Below are positions 1-5,054 of a stretch of 5,054 bases of DNA, piece by piece. Each line of letters starts with the position of its first letter. Positions within the stretch are counted from its first letter, which is position 1. Position numbers and translations under genes: made by a program. This DNA comes from an uncultured Cloacibacillus sp. (GTDB lineage Bacteria; Synergistota; Synergistia; Synergistales; Synergistaceae), in contig UQVV01000157.1 in NCBI GenBank assembly GCA_900544635.1, positions 1 through 5,054 on the forward strand, given 5' to 3'. Under the pieces are notes generated by a model. The model did no database searches. It was not told the DNA's origin and worked only from the letters and a program-made list of their open reading frames with translations.

Positions 1-1014
1 CGCCTCGTCTCAATCCTGCCAGCGGGCAAGGGCATCGACTACCTTATCGTCAACCACATGGAGCCGGACCACTCCGGCTCGATAAGCATCATGCGCAAGC
101 TCTACCCCGAGATGAAGATAATAGGAAACAAGAAGACGCTCGAAATGATAGAGGCCTTCTACGGCATCCATGACGGCGTCGTCGAGGTCAAGGAGGGCGA
201 GATCCTCGACCTCGGGCGTCACAAGCTCGCCTTCGCGACCATCCCGATGGTCCACTGGCCCGAGAGCATGGTCACCTACGACACGACTGACAAGGTGCTC
301 TTCTCGACGGACGCCTTCGGCGGCTTCTGCGCGCTCGAGGGCGGCATCTTCGACGACGAGCTAGACATGAAGCTCTACGAGGACGAGACGCTGCGCTACT
401 TCGCGAATATCGTCGGCCGCTACTCCATGCCGACGCAGAAGGCCATCGCTAAGGTCCGCGCGCTCGACCTCAAAATCATCTGCCCCGCCCACGGCCCGAT
501 ACTCCGCTCCGACCCGATGCACATCGTCGACCTCTACGACAAGTGGAGCAAGCAGGAGACCGACGAGGGCATAGTCGTCGTCTACGGCTCGATGTACGGC
601 AACACGAAGCTGATGACCGACGCCATTGCGCGCGCCGCATGCGAGGCGGGCGTCAAGGACGTTATCGTACACGACGCCTCGCGCTCGAACCTTTCCTGCA
701 TCGTCCGCGACGTATGGAAGTACCGCGGCCTCGTGCTCGGCAGCTGCACCTACAACACGGAGCTCTACCCGCCCGTCGCGACGCTCTGCCGCACGCTCAA
801 GAACAAAATGATGAAGAACCGCCTCCTCGGCATCTGCGGCTCGTACAGCTGGAGCAAGGGCGCGCTCGCTGAGCTCCAGGTGTTCGCGGAGCAGGGCGGC
901 GACTGGAAGCTAGTCGAGCCGACGATAGAGGTCAAGTCCTGCCCGAAGGAGCCGGACCTCGAGCTCTGCCGCGAGCTCGGCAGGAACATGGCTCTGGCCG
1001 TGAAGGGCGAATAA
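1..1014 (+). CDS. fprA: Flavodiiron protein (A-type flavoprotein, O2/NO reductase), 5'-truncated by window edge
   Basis: Cytoplasmic enzyme of anaerobes that reduces O2 to water and/or NO to N2O, using electrons from rubredoxin, F420H2 or a similar donor. The reading frame is open from base 1, so the gene begins outside the window; about 60 N-terminal residues are missing compared with the usual ~400 aa. The metallo-beta-lactamase-like half shows every diiron ligand still in range: HMEPDH at window residues 19-24, His85 in MVHWPESM, Asp104 in STDAFGGF and His164 in CPAHGP. The flavodoxin half starts near residue 191 with the FMN phosphate loop YGSMYGNT, followed by GSCTYNTELYPP and GSYSWSKGA, which line the flavin site. 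The protein ends soon after this domain, with no rubredoxin or flavin-reductase extension, so it is the simple class A type. The next gene starts one base after its stop codon. Family assignment is very secure; the choice between O2 and NO as main substrate cannot be read from the sequence. Confidence 0.96.
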   Translation, partial: RLVSILPAGKGIDYLIVNHMEPDHSGSISIMRKLYPEMKIIGNKKTLEMIEAFYGIHDGVVEVKEGEILDLGRHKLAFATIPMVHWPESMVTYDTTDKVLFSTDAFGGFCALEGGIFDDELDMKLYEDETLRYFANIVGRYSMPTQKAIAKVRALDLKIICPAHGPILRSDPMHIVDLYDKWSKQETDEGIVVVYGSMYGNTKLMTDAIARAACEAGVKDVIVHDASRSNLSCIVRDVWKYRGLVLGSCTYNTELYPPVATLCRTLKNKMMKNRLLGICGSYSWSKGALAELQVFAEQGGDWKLVEPTIEVKSCPKEPDLELCRELGRNMALAVKGE

Positions 1015-1015
1015 G

Positions 1016-1753
1016 ATGAAGCTTTACGGAACGCTGCTCGCCTGCGCCGCGGCCTTCGCCGTCGCGGCGGCCTCCGCGGCTCCATGCGCGGCGCGCGACA
1101 TCGACGTCCGCGTCTCGACGCTCGGCGTCTTCGAGTCGAAGTACGAGGGCTGCGAGGCGCGCATAGTGACGCCGGTCGTCACGGGCCTCGCGATGGACTC
1201 CGTCGAAAAGGAGATAAACGCGCAGCTCGCGGAAAAGGCGCTCGAGATGCAGGAGCGCTACTCTCTCGAGGTGCTCGAGCTGATGCACGACCCGTTCGCG
1301 AAGGGCGCGCACATCGGCTGGATGATGGACTACAAGGTCATCGACGGCGACGAGAGATTCTTCACGCTCGACGTGGTCGAGATGAACATGGTCGGCTCCT
1401 CCTCGACGAAGCGCACGATTATGAACTTCGACAAGGAGACGGGAATGCCCGTGACGCTCGCCTATTTCTTCAACGACAAGGCGAACTACGTGAAGGTCGT
1501 CAGCGACGCGGTGCGCGGCGAGATGCGGCGCGCAAACAAGAAGCAGAAGGGAAGCTACTGGGTCGAGCCGAAGGACGACGGCGGCTTCTCCTCCATCAAG
1601 GCCGACCAGAACTTCTACATGAACAAGGCCGGGAACATCGTCGTATGCTTCGACAAGTACGAGGTAGCTCCCGGCTCGTCGGGATGCCCCGAGATAGAGC
1701 TCGACATGAAGGAGCTCGCCCCGTGGCTCAAGCTTGAAGAGCTGAAAAAGTAA
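1016..1753 (+). CDS. Secreted DUF4163/DUF3298-type (RsiV/PdaC-like) domain protein
   Basis: A 245-aa exported protein of unknown function. Residues 1-26 form a signal peptide: one Lys, then an Ala-rich hydrophobic core and small residues before a cut near ASA/CAA. The Cys residues there are not in a good lipobox, so a lipoprotein is unlikely. The mature part resembles the extracellular domain pair of RsiV and PdaC. Residues ~45-135 match the DUF4163 style. Residues ~136-240 match DUF3298, with NFDKETGMPVTLAYFF (137-152) and the hallmark NFYMNKAGNIVVCFDKYEVAPG (199-220, slightly divergent) close to the end. Unlike RsiV it has no N-terminal anti-sigma segment or membrane anchor, so an anti-sigma role is not supported; a cell-envelope or ligand-binding role is only a guess. 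The ATG follows the upstream stop as TAA-G-ATG, with GAAGGG at 1002-1007 as a modest ribosome site, so it is probably translated from the fprA mRNA. Domain call rests on recalled motifs, not a search. Confidence 0.85.
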   Translation: MKLYGTLLACAAAFAVAAASAAPCAARDIDVRVSTLGVFESKYEGCEARIVTPVVTGLAMDSVEKEINAQLAEKALEMQERYSLEVLELMHDPFAKGAHIGWMMDYKVIDGDERFFTLDVVEMNMVGSSSTKRTIMNFDKETGMPVTLAYFFNDKANYVKVVSDAVRGEMRRANKKQKGSYWVEPKDDGGFSSIKADQNFYMNKAGNIVVCFDKYEVAPGSSGCPEIELDMKELAPWLKLEELKK

Positions 1754-1763
1754 CAAAATAGAC

Positions 1764-1800
1764 GAAGGGCCGCGGAATCGACGCCGCGGCCCTTCTTTTT
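1764..1800 (+). terminator. Rho-independent terminator after the fprA pair, possibly bidirectional
   Basis: A perfect 12-bp stem (1764-1775 with 1784-1795, GAAGGGCCGCGG against its complement) encloses an 8-base loop and is followed by five T residues (1796-1800). It starts 11 bases after the plus-strand stop. On the other strand the same stem is followed by GTCTATTTTGTTA, a weaker U-rich tail, so it can plausibly also end the minus-strand operon, whose last stop is at 1813. Confidence 0.92.
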
Positions 1801-1812
1801 ACGCTTCTTTCG

Positions 1813-2277
1813 TTACCTCTGCCCCATTTCCTTGATGACGACCTTGACCTTCGGGGCGTACTTCTTGAACAGCCCGTCGAGAGCCGCCATGTCGTTGCGC
1901 TCGAAGAGCAACTTCCAGCCGACGACGTCCTTTTCGAGGAACGCCGTCAGCCCCATGCCCTTCGTCACGAGCGTCACGTGGCGTATCTCGTCCCAGCGCA
2001 GAACCTCGCGGTGATGCGAGAACCACGTGTGCGTGTCCTTCACGAAACCGAGCGGCGAGGCGTATATCTTCTTCTCGAACTTCAGCACGAGCAGGCCGCA
2101 GACGCAGAGGAAGGCGTTAATAGCAATCTTCTGGCTGAAGCCCTCGTTCATAAACTCCATCACGCCCGTGACGGCGAGGTAAGCCGCGAGCGCGCCGAAG
2201 GTAAAGCGGCGCCAGCCGTTGATGGTGCGGCTCGACTTCGATACGAGAAGACATTCGAGTTGTTCAAGTTCGGCCAA
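1813..2277 (-). CDS. Small two-helix membrane protein with possible PH-like C-terminal domain (hypothetical)
   Basis: A 154-aa protein that I do not recognise by name. Residues ~24-40 and ~51-66 are hydrophobic and likely make a membrane hairpin, joined by a short loop, EFMNEGFSQK. The remaining ~85 residues are soluble and read like the small beta-rich PH-like modules attached to bacterial two-helix proteins: YASPLGF, then RWDEIRHVTL, TAFLEKD, GWKLLFERND, and a final amphipathic helix, AALDGLFKKY. That comparison is an inference from layout. The start codon is TTG (2275-2277). It is chosen because AAGGGG lies 9 bases upstream (2287-2292 region) and the first in-frame ATG falls only inside or after the first helix. 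The gene follows nhaC on the same strand with a 53-base gap, so co-transcription is likely, and it may also have its own promoter in that gap. It may sense or tune the membrane or the antiporter, but nothing in the sequence proves this. Confidence 0.8.
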   Translation of the reverse strand: MAELEQLECLLVSKSSRTINGWRRFTFGALAAYLAVTGVMEFMNEGFSQKIAINAFLCVCGLLVLKFEKKIYASPLGFVKDTHTWFSHHREVLRWDEIRHVTLVTKGMGLTAFLEKDVVGWKLLFERNDMAALDGLFKKYAPKVKVVIKEMGQR

Positions 2278-2315
2278 TGGACTATCCCCTTTTCAGAAAA
2301 CAGACTTCGACCGAT

Positions 2316-2324
2316 ATTATACCA
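2316..2324 (-). promoter_or_regulatory. Extended -10 promoter candidate for the small membrane protein
   Basis: Read on the minus strand, the nhaC-downstream gap contains TGGTATAAT: a perfect TATAAT hexamer (2321 down to 2316) preceded by the TG of an extended -10 element. No -35 match sits at the normal distance (CGGAGC there), but extended -10 promoters often need none. Predicted transcription would begin near 2309, leaving about a 30-base leader that contains the ribosome site. It could supply the small gene separately from nhaC read-through. Confidence 0.5.
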
Positions 2325-2330
2325 TTACCG

Positions 2331-3872
2331 CTAAGCGAGCTCCGCGGGACGCGTCTTGCCGCCGCGCACAGGTTCGCCGTCCTTCCCGCGCCAGAAGATG
2401 CCTATGCCGAGATAGGTCATGATTATCGCAATCACGGGGTTCATCCAGTTGAGGAAGGCGTATGGGCCGAACTCCGCGACGGACATATTGAACAGCTCCG
2501 CGTGGTAGGCGCCGCAGGTGTTCCACGGCACCAGGACGGAGGTCAGCGTGCCGGAGTCCTCGAGCGAGCGCGAGAGCATCCTCGGATGCAGGCCGAGCTT
2601 GTCGAATGTCTCCTTGTACATCGTGCCCGGCATCGCGATGCCGAGATACTGGTCGCCGAGGAAGAAGTTGCAGACGAGGCAGGAGACGACGACGGAGAGG
2701 ATGAGCCCGCCGACCGTCCTGACGCGCGAGGCGACGGCCTCGAGTATCGCCTTGATGAATCCGCAGACGTTCATCGCGGAGCCGAAGACGAAGGCGCAGA
2801 TTATCAGAGAGACGGTCCAGTTCATCGACTGCATACCGCCCGCGGACATAAGCTCGACGATGTCGTTGCCTATCTCCTTGGCTATCGAGACGTCGATATC
2901 GAGCGCGTGCTTCGCAAGCACAGCGGCGAGCGCCGCTTCGTCGGCGGCTTCCGCAAGCTCTGCCGACACCGTCGGCGTGTAGCCGTTCTGCATGACGTTG
3001 AGCACCGCGCCGTAGTCGTAGCCCTCGATGAACATGAAGGCCGCGGCGATAAAGACGCCGGCCCAGAGCGACGGCAGCGCCGGCTTGCGCAGCGCGGAGA
3101 GCACGATGACCGCGATAGGCGCGAGCAGCGCTATCGGGCTGACCCAGAATTCCTTAGAGATTGCGGCCTGTATGCCGCCTATCTTCGCGTAGTCGAGCGT
3201 GCCGCCCGCGTACTGGAAGCCGAGGACTATCGTGATGACCGCGACGATGCACCACGTCGGCCCAGTCGTCCAGCACATCGCGCGGATATGCTGGAAGAGG
3301 TCCGTGCCCGAGACGGCGGGCGCGAGGTTCGTCGTGTCTGAGAGCGGCGACATCTTATCGCCCGCATAGGCTCCGGAGACTATGACGCCGACGGTCAGCG
3401 GCGCGGGGATGCCGAGCCCTATCGCTATGCCCAGCAGCGCGATGCCGACCGTGCCCGACGTTCCCCACGATGTACCCGTCGCGAGCGAGACTATCGAGCA
3501 GATGACGAGCGTCGCGAAAAGGAATATCGACGGCGAAAGTATCGACAGGCCGTAATAGATCATCGTCGGCACGACGCCCGAGTGTATCCACGTTCCGATA
3601 AGCACGCCGACCGTATAGAGGATGAGGCAGGCCTGCATCGTAGTCATGATTCCCTCGATGATTCCCTTTTCAAGCTCTTCGTAAGAATAGTGCAGATAAA
3701 GTATGCCCACCGCGCCGACTATGATGGCGCTGAAAATGAGCATGATATGGACGTCCTGGCCGTAGATGACGACGCCGGAGAGTATGAGGGCGGCGGCTAT
3801 GGCCAGCATCAGGATGGACAGGCCGAGCGACGGCTTTCTTTTCTCAACCTTTCTCTCTTCGTTGTTTCCCAT
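2331..3872 (-). CDS. nhaC: NhaC-family Na+/H+ antiporter
   Basis: Inner-membrane antiporter that exchanges Na+ for H+, supporting pH and sodium balance. With the ATG at 3872 it is 513 aa. About 11-12 hydrophobic segments are visible, for example ~16-37, 42-60, 78-97, 104-131, 140-170, 204-220, 245-262, 268-284, 353-373, 386-404 and 474-494. Typical NhaC stretches are GTSWGTSGTVGIA (133-145), GDKMSPLSDTTNLAP (171-185), NWTVSLIICAFVFG (351-364), GDQYLGIAMPG (406-416) and SRSLEDSGTLTSVLVPWNTC (434-453). The charged N-terminus, NNEERKVEKRK, is likely cytoplasmic. This ATG was chosen because AAAGGAGAG (3890 to 3882) lies at a good distance. An in-frame TTG at 3938 with an even better ribosome site would add 22 residues. 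The protein is longer than classical Bacillus NhaC (~450 aa), partly because of a hydrophilic Ala/Glu-rich stretch at ~300-340. Related substrates (malate/lactate, as in MleN-like relatives) cannot be excluded. Confidence 0.95.
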   Translation of the reverse strand: MGNNEERKVEKRKPSLGLSILMLAIAAALILSGVVIYGQDVHIMLIFSAIIVGAVGILYLHYSYEELEKGIIEGIMTTMQACLILYTVGVLIGTWIHSGVVPTMIYYGLSILSPSIFLFATLVICSIVSLATGTSWGTSGTVGIALLGIAIGLGIPAPLTVGVIVSGAYAGDKMSPLSDTTNLAPAVSGTDLFQHIRAMCWTTGPTWCIVAVITIVLGFQYAGGTLDYAKIGGIQAAISKEFWVSPIALLAPIAVIVLSALRKPALPSLWAGVFIAAAFMFIEGYDYGAVLNVMQNGYTPTVSAELAEAADEAALAAVLAKHALDIDVSIAKEIGNDIVELMSAGGMQSMNWTVSLIICAFVFGSAMNVCGFIKAILEAVASRVRTVGGLILSVVVSCLVCNFFLGDQYLGIAMPGTMYKETFDKLGLHPRMLSRSLEDSGTLTSVLVPWNTCGAYHAELFNMSVAEFGPYAFLNWMNPVIAIIMTYLGIGIFWRGKDGEPVRGGKTRPAELA

Positions 3873-3935
3873 TGCTTGTTTCTCTCCTTTCATTTCCATA
3901 AATACGATCATGTACACGCCGGGTCGCCCGCTCTC

Positions 3936-3952
3936 CAACGCTCCCCTCCTTT
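3936..3952 (-). promoter_or_regulatory. Second, upstream ribosome binding site with in-frame TTG start for nhaC
   Basis: On the minus strand AAAGGAGG (3952 to 3945) is followed by six bases and then TTG (3938 to 3936), which is in frame with nhaC and has no stop in between. Using it would give a 535-aa protein with a 22-residue extra N-terminus that begins MESGRPGVYMIVF. It is a better ribosome site than the one before the ATG at 3872, so the true start is open. Confidence 0.6.
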
Positions 3953-4018
3953 CAGCGGGCGTCCGCTGTCGTATTCTGTTCGCGCTATACGTATAAATGC
4001 CGACTCTTCTTATTTTTT

Positions 4019-4047
4019 ATTATTATCGATACCAAAGCTCTTGTCTA
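4019..4047 (-). promoter_or_regulatory. Candidate sigma-70-type promoter for nhaC
   Basis: Minus strand: TAGACA (4047 to 4042), a 17-base spacer, then AATAAT (4024 to 4019). Each hexamer matches the consensus at five of six positions. Start of transcription would be near 4012, giving a leader of about 70 bases to the TTG or 140 bases to the ATG. The area is A+T-rich, so other -10-like hexamers exist and chance matches are possible. Confidence 0.42.
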
Positions 4048-4116
4048 TAGCGTCCGCGCTGATATATCTATACTATTTGTAACTTAAGCGCCGCGCGGCG
4101 ACACAATCCAAAGCAC

Positions 4117-4145
4117 TTGAAAGCACGGCTCGTTAGCGTTAGAAT
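4117..4145 (+). promoter_or_regulatory. Strong sigma-70-type promoter for the ferredoxin gene
   Basis: TTGAAA (4117-4122), a 17-base spacer, then TAGAAT (4140-4145). Each hexamer matches the consensus at five of six positions with ideal spacing. Transcription should begin near 4152, about 60 bases before the ferredoxin ATG and directly ahead of the G-rich stem-loop. This is the best promoter in the window and fits a highly expressed electron carrier. Confidence 0.7.
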
Positions 4146-4154
4146 ACAGTCGTG

Positions 4155-4176
4155 TGTGGGGGAAACGTCCCCCGTA
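4155..4176 (+). promoter_or_regulatory. 5' leader stem-loop of the ferredoxin mRNA
   Basis: GGGGGA (4158-4163) pairs perfectly with TCCCCC (4168-4173) around the tetraloop AACG. The stem can extend to 4155-4157 with 4174-4176 through one A-T and two G-T pairs. It sits only a few bases from the predicted transcript start and there is no T-run after it, so it is not a terminator. Such 5' hairpins commonly protect a mRNA from decay; a regulatory role is possible but unproven. Confidence 0.6.
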
Positions 4177-4211
4177 GTTGAATCGCATCTTGCAAGGAGG
4201 AAATTTACACC

Positions 4212-4385
4212 ATGGCTAAAGCTACAGTTGATCAGTCCGTTTGCGTAGGCTGCGAGGCCTGCGTCGGAGTTTGCCCCGTTTCCGCTATCGCCGTCGAGGA
4301 CGGCAAGGCTCACGTTGACGCCGACACCTGCGTCGAGTGCGGAGCCTGCGTGGCCACCTGCCCCGTCAGCGCCATCGCTCAGTAA
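4212..4385 (+). CDS. 2[4Fe-4S] bacterial-type ferredoxin, 57 aa
   Basis: Small soluble low-potential electron carrier of the clostridial type, able to serve enzymes such as pyruvate:ferredoxin oxidoreductase, hydrogenases or Rnf. The 57 residues show two full cluster-binding motifs of the CxxCxxCxxxCP type: Cys11, 14, 17, 21 and Cys40, 43, 46, 50, each ending in the same heptad CPVSAIA (21-27 and 50-56). This is the two-fold internal repeat expected for the family, and the length is typical. The ATG follows AAGGAGG (4194-4200) by 11 bases. Ala codons are only GCC and GCT and Val is often GTT, whereas neighbouring genes use GCG freely; this suggests high expression. The gene has its own promoter and terminator, so it is probably a single-gene transcript, divergent from nhaC. 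The partner enzymes cannot be told from this context. Assignment is very secure. Confidence 0.97.
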   Translation: MAKATVDQSVCVGCEACVGVCPVSAIAVEDGKAHVDADTCVECGACVATCPVSAIAQ

Positions 4386-4410
4386 TATCGAGAAACACAA
4401 AAATAAAAAC

Positions 4411-4446
4411 CGGGCCGATGCATACAGCAGCGGCTCGATTTTTTTT
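4411..4446 (+). terminator. Rho-independent terminator of the ferredoxin gene, bidirectional
   Basis: A 7-bp stem, CGGGCCG (4411-4417) with CGGCTCG (4431-4437) including one G-T pair, has a short inner TGC/GCA pairing and is followed by eight T residues (4439-4446). On the minus strand the same hairpin is followed by GTTTTTATTTTTG, so it should also stop transcripts of the converging DUF4143 gene, which ends at 4516. Confidence 0.85.
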
Positions 4447-4515
4447 GCGCTTTTCCACATAAAATTGCCTTTTCACAAATTCCGCGACGCGGTGATGTAT
4501 CAGAGAAGAGGCGCG

Positions 4516-5054
4516 TCAGCCGTTCCTCGTATCCTCGACGGCCCTTTTCAGCGTTCCAATCGCCCACAGCGGAAGATTCAGCAGCCATTCCTCACGCTTG
4601 TAGCCCGCCATCGAAGTCCGGACGGAGAGCCTCGGGGCGTACTTATCGTGAAAAGCCTTCAGGCTCTTCGCGCGCAGGTTGACTTCGGCCTTGACTTCGA
4701 CCGGCACGACCTCGCGTCCGTCGCTCACTAAGAAATCAACTTCGGCGGATGAACGCTCGGCGCTCCAATAATATATGTCGAGGCCGCGCAGCGTCTTCAG
4801 CTGCTGAAGGACGTACTGCTCCGTCAGAGCGCCCTTGAACTCCGTGAAAAGCCTGTCGCCGTCGAGCAGGATGCTTTGGTGGATGTTCGTCATGCACGAG
4901 AGCAGACCGACGTCGTTCAGGAACAATTTGAAGGCTTTCAGGTCTTCATAGGCTTTCAGAGGAATTTCCGGCGACGCAACGCGGTGCACCTTGCTCACAA
5001 GACCACAGTCGGCAAGCCATAGAAGGGCAAGCTCGTATTCCTTAGCTCTCGCTC
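4516..5054 (-). CDS. DUF4143-domain ATPase (AAA-type), C-terminal part, 5' end beyond window
   Basis: C-terminal ~178 residues of a family of ~400-aa proteins with an N-terminal P-loop ATPase domain (outside this window) and a C-terminal DUF4143 domain. The frame stays open to the window edge. It includes EYELALLWLADCGLVSKVHR before the GTG at 4998, so that GTG is internal and not the start. Family features seen: FKLFLNDVGLLSCM, FKGALTEQYVLQQL, YYWSAERSSAEVDFLV and VVPVEVKAE. The last two carry the Asp (window residue 106) and Glu-x-Lys (119, 121) layout of a PD-(D/E)xK nuclease-like fold. The biological role of this widespread family is unsettled; ideas include defence or toxin-antitoxin-like functions, and copies are often numerous in anaerobes. 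The stop at 4516 gives a normal family C-terminus, so the visible part looks intact. Confidence 0.9.
   Translation of the reverse strand, partial: ARAKEYELALLWLADCGLVSKVHRVASPEIPLKAYEDLKAFKLFLNDVGLLSCMTNIHQSILLDGDRLFTEFKGALTEQYVLQQLKTLRGLDIYYWSAERSSAEVDFLVSDGREVVPVEVKAEVNLRAKSLKAFHDKYAPRLSVRTSMAGYKREEWLLNLPLWAIGTLKRAVEDTRNG

Larger units (their letters stand above)
3873..4211. other. Divergent intergenic region between nhaC and the ferredoxin gene
   Basis: About 340 bases with no convincing plus-strand gene. It is visibly more A+T-rich (3985-4085) than the flanking genes. It holds both nhaC ribosome sites, a candidate minus-strand promoter (4019-4047), the ferredoxin promoter (4117-4145), a leader stem-loop (4155-4176) and the ferredoxin ribosome site. 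Two short perfect palindromes lie between the promoters: TATACGTATA (3986-3995) and CGCCGCGCGGCG (4089-4100). Either could be an operator, but palindromes this short can arise by chance. Confidence 0.75.

Noticed and set aside
1016..1090. Lipoprotein signal in the secreted protein (Cys10 or Cys24)
   Set aside because: Cys10 is too close to the N-terminus and Cys24 is preceded by Pro, which does not fit a lipobox; an ordinary signal peptide is the better reading.
932..1756. 274-aa minus-strand open frame opposite the secreted protein gene
   Set aside because: It lies antisense to two well-supported genes and its product is a His/Arg/Leu/Val-rich low-complexity mix typical of a shadow frame in GC-rich DNA. 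It also runs through the fprA/second gene junction.
2277..3341. 354-aa plus-strand open frame opposite nhaC
   Set aside because: The product is crowded with Arg, Asp and Glu and has no recognisable domain; the opposite strand clearly encodes NhaC.
4041..4074. Second plus-strand promoter (TTGTCT with TATATC or TATACT) upstream of the ferredoxin
   Set aside because: Matches are weaker or badly spaced (16 or 22 bases) and overlap the candidate nhaC -35; the promoter at 4117-4145 is much better.
3582..4082. 166-aa plus-strand open frame spanning the nhaC start and the intergenic region
   Set aside because: It is antisense to the N-terminal part of NhaC, lacks a ribosome site, and becomes hydrophobic only in the A+T-rich non-coding part.
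4068..4460. 130-aa minus-strand open frame covering the ferredoxin gene
   Set aside because: It is antisense to the certain ferredoxin gene, its promoter and its terminator.
4516..4998. Complete 160-aa gene starting at GTG 4998
   Set aside because: The same frame continues upstream to the window edge with typical DUF4143 sequence, so the GTG is an internal Val codon.

Overview
The window looks like ordinary chromosome from a GC-rich anaerobic bacterium. The gene content fits a strict anaerobe: a flavodiiron O2/NO reductase, a clostridial-type 2[4Fe-4S] ferredoxin, an NhaC Na+/H+ antiporter and a DUF4143 ATPase. Good AAGGAGG-type ribosome sites, frequent ATA and AAG codons beside GCG/CTC/GTC, and this gene mix would suit a Synergistota member (Cloacibacillus/Synergistes-like) or a GC-rich Clostridia relative. 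That placement is a guess from style, not from a marker gene.

Layout. Positions 1-1753 (+) hold the C-terminal ~337 residues of a flavodiiron protein, followed after a single base by a secreted DUF4163/DUF3298-type protein; a strong hairpin terminator closes this pair. Converging on the same terminator is a minus-strand pair (3872 to 1813): nhaC, then a small two-helix membrane protein with a possible PH-like tail. The small gene starts at TTG and has an apparent extended -10 promoter of its own. Positions 3873-4211 form a divergent regulatory region. It holds a candidate nhaC promoter, a near-consensus promoter for the plus-strand ferredoxin gene (TTGAAA-17-TAGAAT) and a G/C stem-loop at the ferredoxin mRNA 5' end. 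The ferredoxin (4212-4385, 57 aa) is a real small gene and ends at a terminator that also reads well from the other side. The window closes with the C-terminal part of a minus-strand DUF4143 ATPase (4516-5054), cut by the window edge.

How the genes may work together. The flavodiiron protein removes O2 or NO using electrons from small carriers. The ferredoxin is a general low-potential electron carrier, probably made in large amounts judging by its promoter, ribosome site and GCT/GTT-rich codon choice. NhaC exchanges Na+ for H+ to manage pH and sodium. These are linked by lifestyle rather than by an obvious pathway. I found no CRISPR array, tRNA, rRNA, insertion sequence or attachment site, and no convincing new multi-gene system. 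The points most worth a second look are the two well-supported in-frame starts of nhaC, an extra hydrophilic segment in NhaC, the ferredoxin leader hairpin, and the poorly characterised partner genes of fprA and nhaC.
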